7,576 bases of DNA from Planctomycetota bacterium (GTDB taxonomy: Bacteria > Planctomycetota > Phycisphaerae > WQYP01), in the NCBI GenBank assembly GCA_021805585.1, contig JAJZEY010000531.1, positions 1 through 7,576 on the forward strand, in the 5' to 3' direction. The translations under genes and the position numbers were made by a program. Below are positions 1 to 5,603 of this stretch, one piece after another. The notes beneath the pieces are model-generated. The model was not told the DNA's origin and made no database searches. It saw only the letters and a program-made list of their open reading frames with translations. Positions within the stretch are counted from its first letter, which is position 1; each line of letters begins with the position of its first letter.

Positions 1-60
1 CATGATTCAAGTATGCCGCATATTGGCCGGAATGCAAAGCGCCCGCGCCGGCTGCCGGGC
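1..60 (-). other. Trailer of imuA; possible start of the next minus-strand gene at the edge
   Basis: The 60 bases after the imuA stop contain a minus-strand ATG at 3..1, preceded in frame by TGA at 9..7. If the usual cassette order holds, this could be the first codon of imuB. No convincing Shine-Dalgarno sequence precedes it, so this is only a possibility. Confidence 0.2.
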
Positions 61-981
61 TTAATCGGCGGGAACCAGCTGACCGACGGCCTGTTGTCGG
101 CTGTATCGCCACCGGAGGACAGATTCAGTGCCCGTCGGAATGTCGGCCAGGGCTGGTTTGGCCCGCCACAGAACAACGCGCCAATGCGGGTCGGCTGTTG
201 ATGTGGGGTGCGGTTGCACCAGCCAGCGGGTTGCCGCAAGCGATGGCTGACTTAATTCCCGCATGGGCCGCACAAACAACCCATGGCCACCGCCGGCTTG
301 TGCCGCCAATTGAAGACGGCGGCTTGTGGCCATGGTACAGGCGGAACCATCCGCCATTACCGCGGCGGCCACCGAACAACGCAGGGCCTGATCCAGCACC
401 CAGAAACGCTGGTCATCATCCGCCGGATCAACAAAAATGCATCGGTCCTGCCAGTCCGTTATGCCCAGCCCGGCCGAAAGAATGTAAATACTTGGTCGAC
501 AGACCGGGCCGATCCAAAACAGATACCGTCGTTGCGTCCGGGCGCACAACCTGCCGCCCAGCCAGGTCAGCAGGGTTAAGGGCGCGAAAAATGGAATGTG
601 GCTATGGCCCATGGGCCGCGATACGGGCCTTCTTTTAAATTCATGATTCAGTTCTTCACCTCGTCCGGACCGCTCCGGAACCACATCCGCGGGTCCGCCA
701 GTGGATGGCGCATCAGGCATACCGGTGGTCGCCGTCATATCATAAAACCATTCATGAATACCCGGTTGCAGGCATTCACCGGAAAGGAGTGCCGCAACTC
801 GCGAAGTTGCCGCGGCTACAGGCGAACGGGCCTGCAATGCGTCGGGTGGGGCGGGAAGGGCGTGCAAGGCCGGGCCTGCACAATCGGTATTTGTGGAAGC
901 GGCGTCAGGCATCCATTGTTGCCCGGTATGGCCATACAAGGCCCGCAACTGCCTGAAAGTTAATCCACCTGTTTGCCGCAT
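61..981 (-). CDS. imuA: ImuA-type RecA-like protein of the translesion synthesis (mutasome) cassette
   Basis: 306 aa. ImuA proteins are RecA/SulA-like accessory factors that work with ImuB and DnaE2 in SOS-induced error-prone DNA synthesis in the cytoplasm. Seen in the protein: a GIHEWF motif at residues 74-79, where the family has G-x-L/I-H-E; LFWIG at 154-158; FVDPADDDQRFWVLDQALR at about 183-201, followed by AAAVMADG; then ATSRRLQLAAQAGG at 218-231 and ATRWLVQP at 250-257. The order matches the ImuA core. A hydrophilic stretch of roughly 45 residues (81-125) lies between GIHEW and the next helix, and no intact Walker A motif is visible; ImuA P-loops are often degenerate. The ATG at 981 was chosen because AAAGG lies 9 bases upstream on the minus strand. 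The partners imuB and dnaE2 would be downstream, beyond the left edge. The family call rests on remembered motifs, not on an alignment. Confidence 0.82.
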   Translation of the reverse strand: MRQTGGLTFRQLRALYGHTGQQWMPDAASTNTDCAGPALHALPAPPDALQARSPVAAATSRVAALLSGECLQPGIHEWFYDMTATTGMPDAPSTGGPADVVPERSGRGEELNHEFKRRPVSRPMGHSHIPFFAPLTLLTWLGGRLCARTQRRYLFWIGPVCRPSIYILSAGLGITDWQDRCIFVDPADDDQRFWVLDQALRCSVAAAVMADGSACTMATSRRLQLAAQAGGGHGLFVRPMRELSQPSLAATRWLVQPHPTSTADPHWRVVLWRAKPALADIPTGTESVLRWRYSRQQAVGQLVPAD

Positions 982-1009
982 GTTCCCGCACCTTTAGATG
1001 CAGCGGCAA

Positions 1010-1029
1010 GCCGAAAAAAAACGTTCGGC
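1010..1029 (-). other. Hairpin in the imuA leader
   Basis: GCCGAA at 1010-1015 pairs with TTCGGC at 1024-1029 (6 bp) around an A-rich 8-base loop. In the imuA transcript it would sit near the 5' end, before the ribosome binding site, with the U-run in the loop rather than after the stem. It therefore does not look like a terminator; it could stabilise the leader or simply be chance. Confidence 0.3.
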
Positions 1030-1038
1030 CAACCGCGT

Positions 1039-1057
1039 GTTAGGTTTATGTTAGGTT
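1039..1057. promoter_or_regulatory. Direct-repeat operator candidate (GTTAGGTT x2, period 11)
   Basis: GTTAGGTT at 1039-1046 is repeated exactly at 1050-1057, so the two half-sites are one helical turn apart on the same DNA face. The repeat covers the imuA -10 region and lies just downstream of its -35. The geometry, GTTA-N7-GTTA, matches the spacing of the alphaproteobacterial LexA box (GTTC-N7-GTTC). SOS control of imuA is usual in bacteria that carry the cassette. LexA binding here is an inference from position and geometry. Confidence 0.45.
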
Positions 1058-1075
1058 GTTCGGAAGCCTTGTCAA
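1045..1075 (-). promoter_or_regulatory. Candidate imuA promoter
   Basis: Reading the minus strand, a perfect -35 hexamer TTGACA lies at 1075..1070, and a -10-like CATAAA (4 of 6) at 1050..1045. The spacer is 19 bases, slightly long. This would place the start of transcription near 1037 and give a leader of about 55 bases before the ATG at 981. The -10 is weak, as is common for tightly repressed promoters. Confidence 0.45.
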
Positions 1076-1083
1076 GCTATAAA
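1056..1083 (+). promoter_or_regulatory. Possible plus-strand promoter for the small secreted protein
   Basis: TATAAA at 1078-1083 (5 of 6) is preceded, after 16 bases, by a poor -35, TTGTTC, at 1056-1061. It would overlap the imuA promoter and the edge of the direct repeat, giving a leader of about 200 bases. A second -10-like hexamer, TATACT at 1205-1210, is closer to the gene but has no matching -35. Which one is used, if either, cannot be told from sequence. Confidence 0.25.
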
Positions 1084-1277
1084 AAAAACGCTTGTACCGC
1101 GATGACGACACCGCCGATTCGCGCTATTCTGAATTCCCGATAAAAACGGGCATCCCAATTTACGTGGCCCACGATTTTTTCCCGCATTGAACCGCGCCGC
1201 CGGTTATACTGCGTGTATAGGCACATTCAATGAGGCGGTGGCTTTTACAGTTTCAGGATCAAAGCGCGACCATGGCC

Positions 1278-1283
1278 AAGGAG
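1278..1283 (+). promoter_or_regulatory. Ribosome binding site deciding the 1293 start
   Basis: AAGGAG at 1278-1283 sits 9 bases before the ATG at 1293. It fixes the start at the beginning of the signal peptide rather than at the longer in-frame options. Confidence 0.7.
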
Positions 1284-1292
1284 AATATACAT

Positions 1293-1622
1293 ATGAGATG
1301 GGCAACGCGGTCATTTGTCTTTGCTATTCTGATCCTAGCCTCGGCCACGACCGGCCAAGCCGCGCCTGGCGTAACGCCGACTGGCAAACAAATGTACCCG
1401 GTTCCGTCGAAGGTCAAGCAATCTTACATTGCGGCCCTTGCCGATATGGGCCGTTCCGGCTATCAGGAGGCATCGTCCGGCCAGCAACGCGCGCAGAAGG
1501 CATTTATCAAACAAATGCGGGTGCTGGTGCGCTTCACCGGTCCGGAACAGCGGGCGCGCGTAATAAAGATGCTTGAATTTCAGCGCGAACTTTTACGCCC
1601 GGCCGCGGCGACCGGACATTAA
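1293..1622 (+). CDS. Small secreted protein, function unknown
   Basis: 109 aa. Residues 1-23 form a typical Sec signal peptide: MRWATR, then a hydrophobic stretch (FVFAILILASA), then TTGQA with probable cleavage after A23. The mature part of about 86 residues is basic and probably helical. It contains QQRAQKAFIKQMRVLVRF at about 64-81 and PEQRARVIKMLEFQREL at 84-100, with no cysteine and no motif I recognise. The ATG at 1293 is chosen because AAGGAG lies 9 bases upstream and because the signal peptide begins exactly there. In-frame upstream ATGs at 1230 and 1272 lack such a site and would put extra hydrophilic residues before the signal. It is divergent from imuA across a shared control region and convergent with gcvP. 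The gene is real on start-site evidence; its role is unknown. Confidence 0.72.
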   Translation: MRWATRSFVFAILILASATTGQAAPGVTPTGKQMYPVPSKVKQSYIAALADMGRSGYQEASSGQQRAQKAFIKQMRVLVRFTGPEQRARVIKMLEFQRELLRPAAATGH

Positions 1623-1629
1623 CACTACC

Positions 1630-4554
1630 CTACGAAGGGGAAATCGGCGGACAGGAACAGACCAGATTGCGATCTCCGTAGGGGTTATCAATCCTTCCGA
1701 CGGCGGGCCAGAATTTATGATCACGCAGCGAATCCAGAGGCCACGCGGCCTGCTGACGCGTATAGGAATGATGCCACATATCCGCCGAAACCTGCTCGGC
1801 GGTGTGGGGGGCATTTTTCAGCGGGTTGTCCTTACGATCCATTTTTCCCTGTTCAATGGCCGCAATTTCCGCGCGAATGGCAATCAGTGCGTCACAAAAC
1901 CGGTCAAGCTCGGCGCGCGATTCGCTTTCGGTTGGCTCAATCATAAGCGTGCCGGGTTCCGGCCAGGAAACGGTGGGGGCGTGAAAGCCGAAATCCATCA
2001 GGCGTTTGGCAATATCTTCCACGCGAATACCGGCGGAAGCTTCAAACGCACGGGCGTCGATAATAAATTCATGGGCGCAAAAGCCGCTTTTTCCGCGAAA
2101 AAGCACCGGGTAATGGTCCGCCAGACGGCGCGCCATGTAATTGGCATTCAGAATCGCCACCTGGGTGGCACGGCGCAGGCCCTGGGCACCCATCATGCGG
2201 ATATACGCCCATGAAATCGTCAGGATTAAGGCGCTCCCGTGCGCTGCGGCACTGACCGGTCCTATCGCGTTGTGGCCGCCCGCACCGGTGACCGGGTGTC
2301 CGGGCAGATAGGGCTTCAAATGAGCTGCCACGGCGATGGGGCCCATGCCCGGTCCGCCGCCACCATGGGGAATGCAGAATGTTTTATGCAGATTCAAATG
2401 ACAGACATCCGCACCAATATCCGCAGGCCGGCACAGGCCGACCATCGCATTCATATTGGCACCATCCATATAAACCTGTCCGCCATGGGCGTGCACAATA
2501 GAGCAGATTTCCGCAATGCCCTCTTCAAATACGCCATGGGTGGATGGGTACGTCACCATAAGGGCGGCCAGCTCGTTCTGATGTTCATGAGCTTTGGCAC
2601 GCAGGTCGTCAATGTCCACATCGCCGTTTTCGCGGCAGGCCACCACCACCACCTTCATGCCGGCGACCACCGCGCTGGCGGGGTTGGTGCCATGGGCGGA
2701 TTGTGGAATCAGGCAGATGTCTCTATGTTTATGCCCACGCGCCTCGTGAAATGCGCGAATCACCATCAGGCCCGCATATTCGCCCTGCGAACCGGCGTTG
2801 GGCTGCAGCGAAACCGCCGCAAAACCGGTAATCTGGCACAGTGCCGATTCCATTTCATCAAACAGCAACTGGTAGCCGCCGGTTTGTGCCGCCGGCGCAA
2901 AAGGGTGCATGTCCGCCCAGCAGCGCCAGGTAATCGGCAGCATCTCCGCGGCGGCGTTGAGCTTCATCGTGCACGACCCCAATGGAATCATGGAAGTGGT
3001 AAGGGATAAATCGCGTGATTCCAGCCGCCGCATATAACGCTGCATGTCCGTTTCGCTTTGGTAACCGCTGAAAACCGGATGCGTCATAAATTCCGATTCC
3101 CGCGCCAGGCCGGCCGGATAGCTGATGGCCACTCGCTGAATCAGATTATCAAGTGTAAACGGCAAGGGCCGATGGCGCGAAAAAATATTCAGAATCGCGC
3201 CGATATCGTCGGACGTGGTTGTTTCATCAACGCAAATGCCGATACGATCCATTGCAATCAGCCGCAGGTTCATTCCCGCGTCGGCGGCATCGGCCAGAAT
3301 CCGCCGGGCGGAATCTCCGGGGGCTGGCGTGATGCACAGCGTATCAAAAAATTCGCCCGCGTCCGGTTGATGGCCCAATTCCACAAGGCCGGCGGCCAGT
3401 ACGGCGGCCCAGCCATGAATACGCCGGGAAATGGCACGCAGGCCCGAAGCCCCGTGGTAAATCGCGTGCATCGCCGCGACCACGGCGGGCAGCACCTGGG
3501 CGGTGCAGATATTGCTGGTGGCTTTCTCGCGTTTAATATGCTGCTCACGCGTTTGAATCGCAAGGCGCAGCGCCGGCTTCCCCTGTGAATCCCGTGAAAC
3601 TCCCACAATGCGACCCGGCATTTTCCGCGCAAATTCCCGGCGGGTCGCCATGAATGCCGCATGTGGACCGCCAAATCCCATCGGCATGCCCAGCCGCTGG
3701 GTGGAACCGACGGCAATGTCGGCGCCGAATTCGCCTGGTGGGCGAAGCAGGGTAAGGGCCAGAATATCCGCCGCCACTACAACCAGCGCACCGGCCTTAT
3801 GGGCCTGATCCACCAGGGCCGCATAATTGATAATAGTGCCGCGGGTGGTGGGGTATTGAAGCAATATGCCAAAACAATTGTCGCCCGGGCCAAGCGCGGT
3901 CTGTGCGTTTCCCACACTGCAAGTAATTCCCAGTCCCGCGGCTCGCTGTTGAACCACGGCTATGGTCTGGGGGTGGCAAGAGTCGGAAATAAAGAATGTG
4001 GTTTTCGTCGAGTCGGTCAGCGAGCGGCACATGCTCATAGCTTCCGCGGCGGCGGTGGATTCATCCAGAAGAGAGGCGTTGGCCATGGGCAGCGCGGTCA
4101 GGTCCGCGACCATGGTTTGAAAATTCAGCAAGGCTTCCAGCCGCCCTTGGGCAATTTCCGCCTGATAGGGGGTGTATTGGGTGTACCATCCCGGATTTTC
4201 CAGAATATTCCGCCGAATCACCGGCGCTGTAATGCAGCCATGGTAACCCATGCCGATAAACGAACGCATAGGACGATTGCGCGAGCCCATCATGGAAAGC
4301 TGATGCAGCATGGCATGCTCATCCACGGCGGCGGGAATATCGGGAAGTTCTTTGGCGGCAATAGCCGCGGGCACGGTGCGCGCGGAGAGTTCATCCAATG
4401 AGGCCGCGCCAAGCAGGGCCAGCATTTCGGCGACATCCGCTTCCGACGGTCCGATATGCCGCCGCGGGAAATAACTTTCCGGGTTTAACATGCGGGAATT
4501 CTGGCTGGTTTCAACTGTGCGATTGGGTGATTTGGGTTGAAGCGAATGGGTCAC
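1630..4554 (-). CDS. gcvP: Glycine dehydrogenase (aminomethyl-transferring), P-protein of the glycine cleavage system
   Basis: 974 aa, the full single-chain length (E. coli GcvP is 957). It decarboxylates glycine using pyridoxal phosphate and passes the aminomethyl group to the lipoyl arm of GcvH, feeding one-carbon units to folate. Seen: RRHIGPSE at 31-38, IGMGYHG at 100-106, [20 protein letters not shown] at 119-138, GGPHAAF at 295-301, [20 protein letters not shown] at 334-353, [15 protein letters not shown] at 524-538, and [16 protein letters not shown] at 721-736, with K724 the expected PLP lysine. The C-terminus [12 protein letters not shown] at 961-972 is intact. The start is GTG at 4554, with AAGGAAGG 9 bases upstream. 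An internal ATG at residue 22 has no ribosome site. The stop is 7 bases from the convergent small gene. No gcvT or gcvH lies in the window, so the gene stands apart from its partners here. Confidence 0.97.
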   Translation of the reverse strand: MTHSLQPKSPNRTVETSQNSRMLNPESYFPRRHIGPSEADVAEMLALLGAASLDELSARTVPAAIAAKELPDIPAAVDEHAMLHQLSMMGSRNRPMRSFIGMGYHGCITAPVIRRNILENPGWYTQYTPYQAEIAQGRLEALLNFQTMVADLTALPMANASLLDESTAAAEAMSMCRSLTDSTKTTFFISDSCHPQTIAVVQQRAAGLGITCSVGNAQTALGPGDNCFGILLQYPTTRGTIINYAALVDQAHKAGALVVVAADILALTLLRPPGEFGADIAVGSTQRLGMPMGFGGPHAAFMATRREFARKMPGRIVGVSRDSQGKPALRLAIQTREQHIKREKATSNICTAQVLPAVVAAMHAIYHGASGLRAISRRIHGWAAVLAAGLVELGHQPDAGEFFDTLCITPAPGDSARRILADAADAGMNLRLIAMDRIGICVDETTTSDDIGAILNIFSRHRPLPFTLDNLIQRVAISYPAGLARESEFMTHPVFSGYQSETDMQRYMRRLESRDLSLTTSMIPLGSCTMKLNAAAEMLPITWRCWADMHPFAPAAQTGGYQLLFDEMESALCQITGFAAVSLQPNAGSQGEYAGLMVIRAFHEARGHKHRDICLIPQSAHGTNPASAVVAGMKVVVVACRENGDVDIDDLRAKAHEHQNELAALMVTYPSTHGVFEEGIAEICSIVHAHGGQVYMDGANMNAMVGLCRPADIGADVCHLNLHKTFCIPHGGGGPGMGPIAVAAHLKPYLPGHPVTGAGGHNAIGPVSAAAHGSALILTISWAYIRMMGAQGLRRATQVAILNANYMARRLADHYPVLFRGKSGFCAHEFIIDARAFEASAGIRVEDIAKRLMDFGFHAPTVSWPEPGTLMIEPTESESRAELDRFCDALIAIRAEIAAIEQGKMDRKDNPLKNAPHTAEQVSADMWHHSYTRQQAAWPLDSLRDHKFWPAVGRIDNPYGDRNLVCSCPPISPS

Positions 4555-4562
4555 GATTAAAA

Positions 4563-4571
4563 ACCTTCCTT
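4563..4571 (-). promoter_or_regulatory. Ribosome binding site for the gcvP GTG start
   Basis: On the minus strand AAGGAAGG lies 9 bases before the GTG at 4554. It is the only good site near the gcvP start and favours GTG over the later ATG at 4491. Confidence 0.65.
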
Positions 4572-4605
4572 GTCAAAGGCCGAGGAAACTCAACTTCCGG
4601 CGAAT

Positions 4606-4634
4606 ATTATAGCCCAGACGGGGAAATTTCTCGA
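4606..4634 (-). promoter_or_regulatory. Candidate gcvP promoter
   Basis: A perfect TATAAT -10 lies on the minus strand at 4611..4606. At normal spacing the -35 region (around 4634-4629, TCGAGA) is a poor match. Transcription would start near 4599, giving a leader of about 45 bases before the GTG, too short for a glycine riboswitch. It lies just downstream of the candidate terminators of the preceding gene, which fits an independent transcription unit. Confidence 0.5.
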
Positions 4635-4663
4635 AACTTGGAATAGGACCCACATGAGACCCG

Positions 4664-4686
4664 AAAAAGGGCAATTTTACCGCCCT
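4664..4686 (-). terminator. Candidate intrinsic terminator, distal copy
   Basis: On the minus strand AGGGC pairs with GCCCT around a 9-base loop (GGTAAAATT), followed by a run of T. It lies about 100 bases after the stop of the 177-aa gene and about 50 bases before the gcvP -10. The short stem makes it moderate at best. Confidence 0.4.
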
Positions 4687-4691
4687 GAAGC

Positions 4692-4729
4692 GCCGGACCG
4701 ATTTGCGAACCCTACCGATGCGGTCCGGC
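4692..4729. other. Strong imperfect-loop hairpin
   Basis: GCCGGACCG at 4692-4700 and CGGTCCGGC at 4721-4729 form a perfect 9-bp GC-rich inverted repeat with a 20-base loop. No T-run follows on the minus strand; on the plus strand CTTTT follows. It could be an RNA structure between the two terminator-like hairpins, a plus-strand terminator, or a protein-binding dyad. Confidence 0.45.
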
Positions 4730-4747
4730 ACTTTTATGGGCTGGTAC

Positions 4748-4765
4748 AAAACGGGCTCAGGCCCG
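4748..4765 (-). terminator. Candidate intrinsic terminator of the pseudopilin-like gene
   Basis: On the minus strand CGGGC pairs with GCCCG around CTGA (a GC-only 5-bp stem with a tight loop), followed by TTTTG. It starts 23 bases after the stop codon of the 177-aa gene, where a terminator is expected. A further hairpin (CGCTGA/TCAGCG, 4776-4794) overlaps the stop codon and is followed by TTGTTT. Confidence 0.5.
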
Positions 4766-4788
4766 CGTCAAACAACGCTGATTCATTT

Positions 4789-5322
4789 TCAGCGAACCGA
4801 ATAAAGCGTCACCACCCGGCCGGCAACCGCAGGCAGTTTTGCCGCAAAACAGGGTGCTCGCCAGGTTAATTTTGTGCTGTGCAGGTAACGAATCGGATGG
4901 CCAAAACCATCTTTTACCATCACCACTCCCCATAAACGACCGCCTTGTGGCATGGGGATCCAGCCTTTTACCAACGTGGATTTTTGCAGGTAAGACATTG
5001 GGTCGGAACTGCAACGCCACTGCCCCTTACGGTTGCGATGGGAAAACGCCTGCTGATAGTTAGCCAGAAAACCGTAAATCGCCGGCTTGCCCGCAACAAT
5101 GGCCGGCGCGGGCAGACCGGCGGACTCATATTGCCGCAGGCAGCCTTGCAGCGTGAATAAATTGATGCGCGTAATGGTCAGGGCGCGGGCATTGGCGTCT
5201 TTGTTGTGAATCCAGCAGACCATTCCGACCAGGACAAACAATCCGGCGATAAGGATCGGCGTATCGCTGGAACGGACCTGTATATTTGGACGCAGCTTTG
5301 CAACCAGTTTGGACATGCTCAT
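4789..5322 (-). CDS. Pseudopilin-like membrane protein lacking the prepilin cleavage site
   Basis: 177 aa. One membrane segment, about residues 21-38 (TPILIAGLFVLVGMVCWI), follows a basic N-terminus and is followed by a helix-like stretch and a small globular domain. The protein parallels the 227-aa pseudopilin encoded upstream. FLANYQ at 85-90 matches FLADYQ there, and DGFGHPIRY at 138-146 matches DGFGNPIQY. The distance between these two motifs is 53 against 54 residues, and from membrane segment to FLA about 63 in both. It lacks the G-F-T-L-I-E leader and the +5 glutamate, so a prepilin peptidase should not process it; it probably stays as a signal-anchored protein with the C-terminus outside. 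The ATG at 5322 is preferred because GGGAG lies 6 bases upstream; an ATG at 5316 is the alternative. Its role is unknown, possibly a minor or helper component of a type II secretion-like system. Confidence 0.72.
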   Translation of the reverse strand: MSMSKLVAKLRPNIQVRSSDTPILIAGLFVLVGMVCWIHNKDANARALTITRINLFTLQGCLRQYESAGLPAPAIVAGKPAIYGFLANYQQAFSHRNRKGQWRCSSDPMSYLQKSTLVKGWIPMPQGGRLWGVVMVKDGFGHPIRYLHSTKLTWRAPCFAAKLPAVAGRVVTLYSVR

Positions 5323-5603
5323 AAACCTCTCCCGTAAACCTAACCGTCCCGTGCGCTAAGCCTCGGGACTGTTTCCTCGCTCTGAATGTATTGTATATCA
5401 AACTTAAGCAAAACCTAGGAAATTCTGGATATTTTATTGGAGAAAAGCGGCCCATAATAACAAATGCGGCTATTTAGGGCTGGTTGCGCGGTTATATGCC
5501 GCAGATGCTCTGTTAAACCTGACATTGCGGCTTCTACAGGGCGTTTGCCGGGGCAACCGGAAGATGTCCACGCGGTGTTGCCGAGTGATCCAATCTGTCC
5601 TGC
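5323..5603. other. Intergenic region between the two pseudopilin-family genes
   Basis: These 281 bases hold no supported gene. The only frame crossing part of it overlaps the 177-aa gene out of frame. The motif TAAACCT occurs at 5322, 5335 and 5514. Small dyads (GCGG/CCGC at about 5487-5501; TTGC/GCAA near 5551) lack T-runs. A possible -10 is listed separately. I see no clear terminator for the upstream gene, so read-through is possible. Confidence 0.4.
5392..5397 (-). promoter_or_regulatory. Possible -10 element before the pseudopilin-like gene
   Basis: On the minus strand TATACA (4 of 6, within GATATACAAT) lies at 5397..5392 in a locally AT-rich stretch, about 70 bases before the ATG at 5322. 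No good -35 is seen 16-18 bases upstream. The gene may instead be read from further upstream with the pseudopilin. Confidence 0.25.

Larger units (their letters stand above)
982..1292. other. Divergent intergenic region between imuA and the small secreted protein gene
   Basis: These 311 bases are richer in A and T than the flanking genes. They contain two A8CG tracts (from 1014 and from 1081), the direct repeat, the candidate divergent promoters and an ATTTTTT tract near 1174. Beyond the start of the small gene I see no convincing reading frame, tRNA or known riboswitch. It reads as a control region; the A-tracts may bend the DNA. Confidence 0.6.

Noticed and set aside
198..638. Plus-strand frames opposite imuA
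   Set aside because: They are antisense to ImuA, whose conserved motifs are clear, and have Pro/Arg-rich composition and no family resemblance.
1187..1576. Alternative plus-strand frame of 129 aa overlapping the small secreted gene
   Set aside because: It has no ribosome site or signal peptide. The overlapping frame starting at 1293 has AAGGAG and a clear export signal.
1573..2214. Plus-strand frame of 213 aa starting inside the small secreted gene
   Set aside because: Mostly antisense to the gcvP 3' end and out of frame with the small gene, whose start site and signal peptide are far better supported.
2239..3009. Plus-strand open frame of 256 aa opposite gcvP
   Set aside because: Same reasoning: antisense to conserved gcvP sequence including the PLP lysine region, with His/Arg-rich nonsense composition.
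3661..4401. Long plus-strand open frame opposite gcvP (246 aa)
   Set aside because: It lies wholly antisense to an unmistakable full-length gcvP, its protein is rich in G, H and R with no recognisable domain, and it has no promoter or ribosome site of note. It is a by-product of the codon bias of the real gene.
4555..4788. Possible glycine riboswitch upstream of gcvP
   Set aside because: The conserved core elements of the glycine aptamer were not recognised on the minus strand, and the TATAAT box leaves only about 45 bases of leader.
4570..4869. Plus-strand frame of 99 aa across the gcvP upstream spacer
   Set aside because: It covers the promoter, the hairpins and the end of the minus-strand gene, and has no ribosome site or recognisable sequence.
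5126..5455. Minus-strand frame of 109 aa overlapping the start of the 177-aa gene
   Set aside because: It overlaps the pseudopilin-like gene out of frame, lacks a family signature and runs through the probable promoter and ribosome site.
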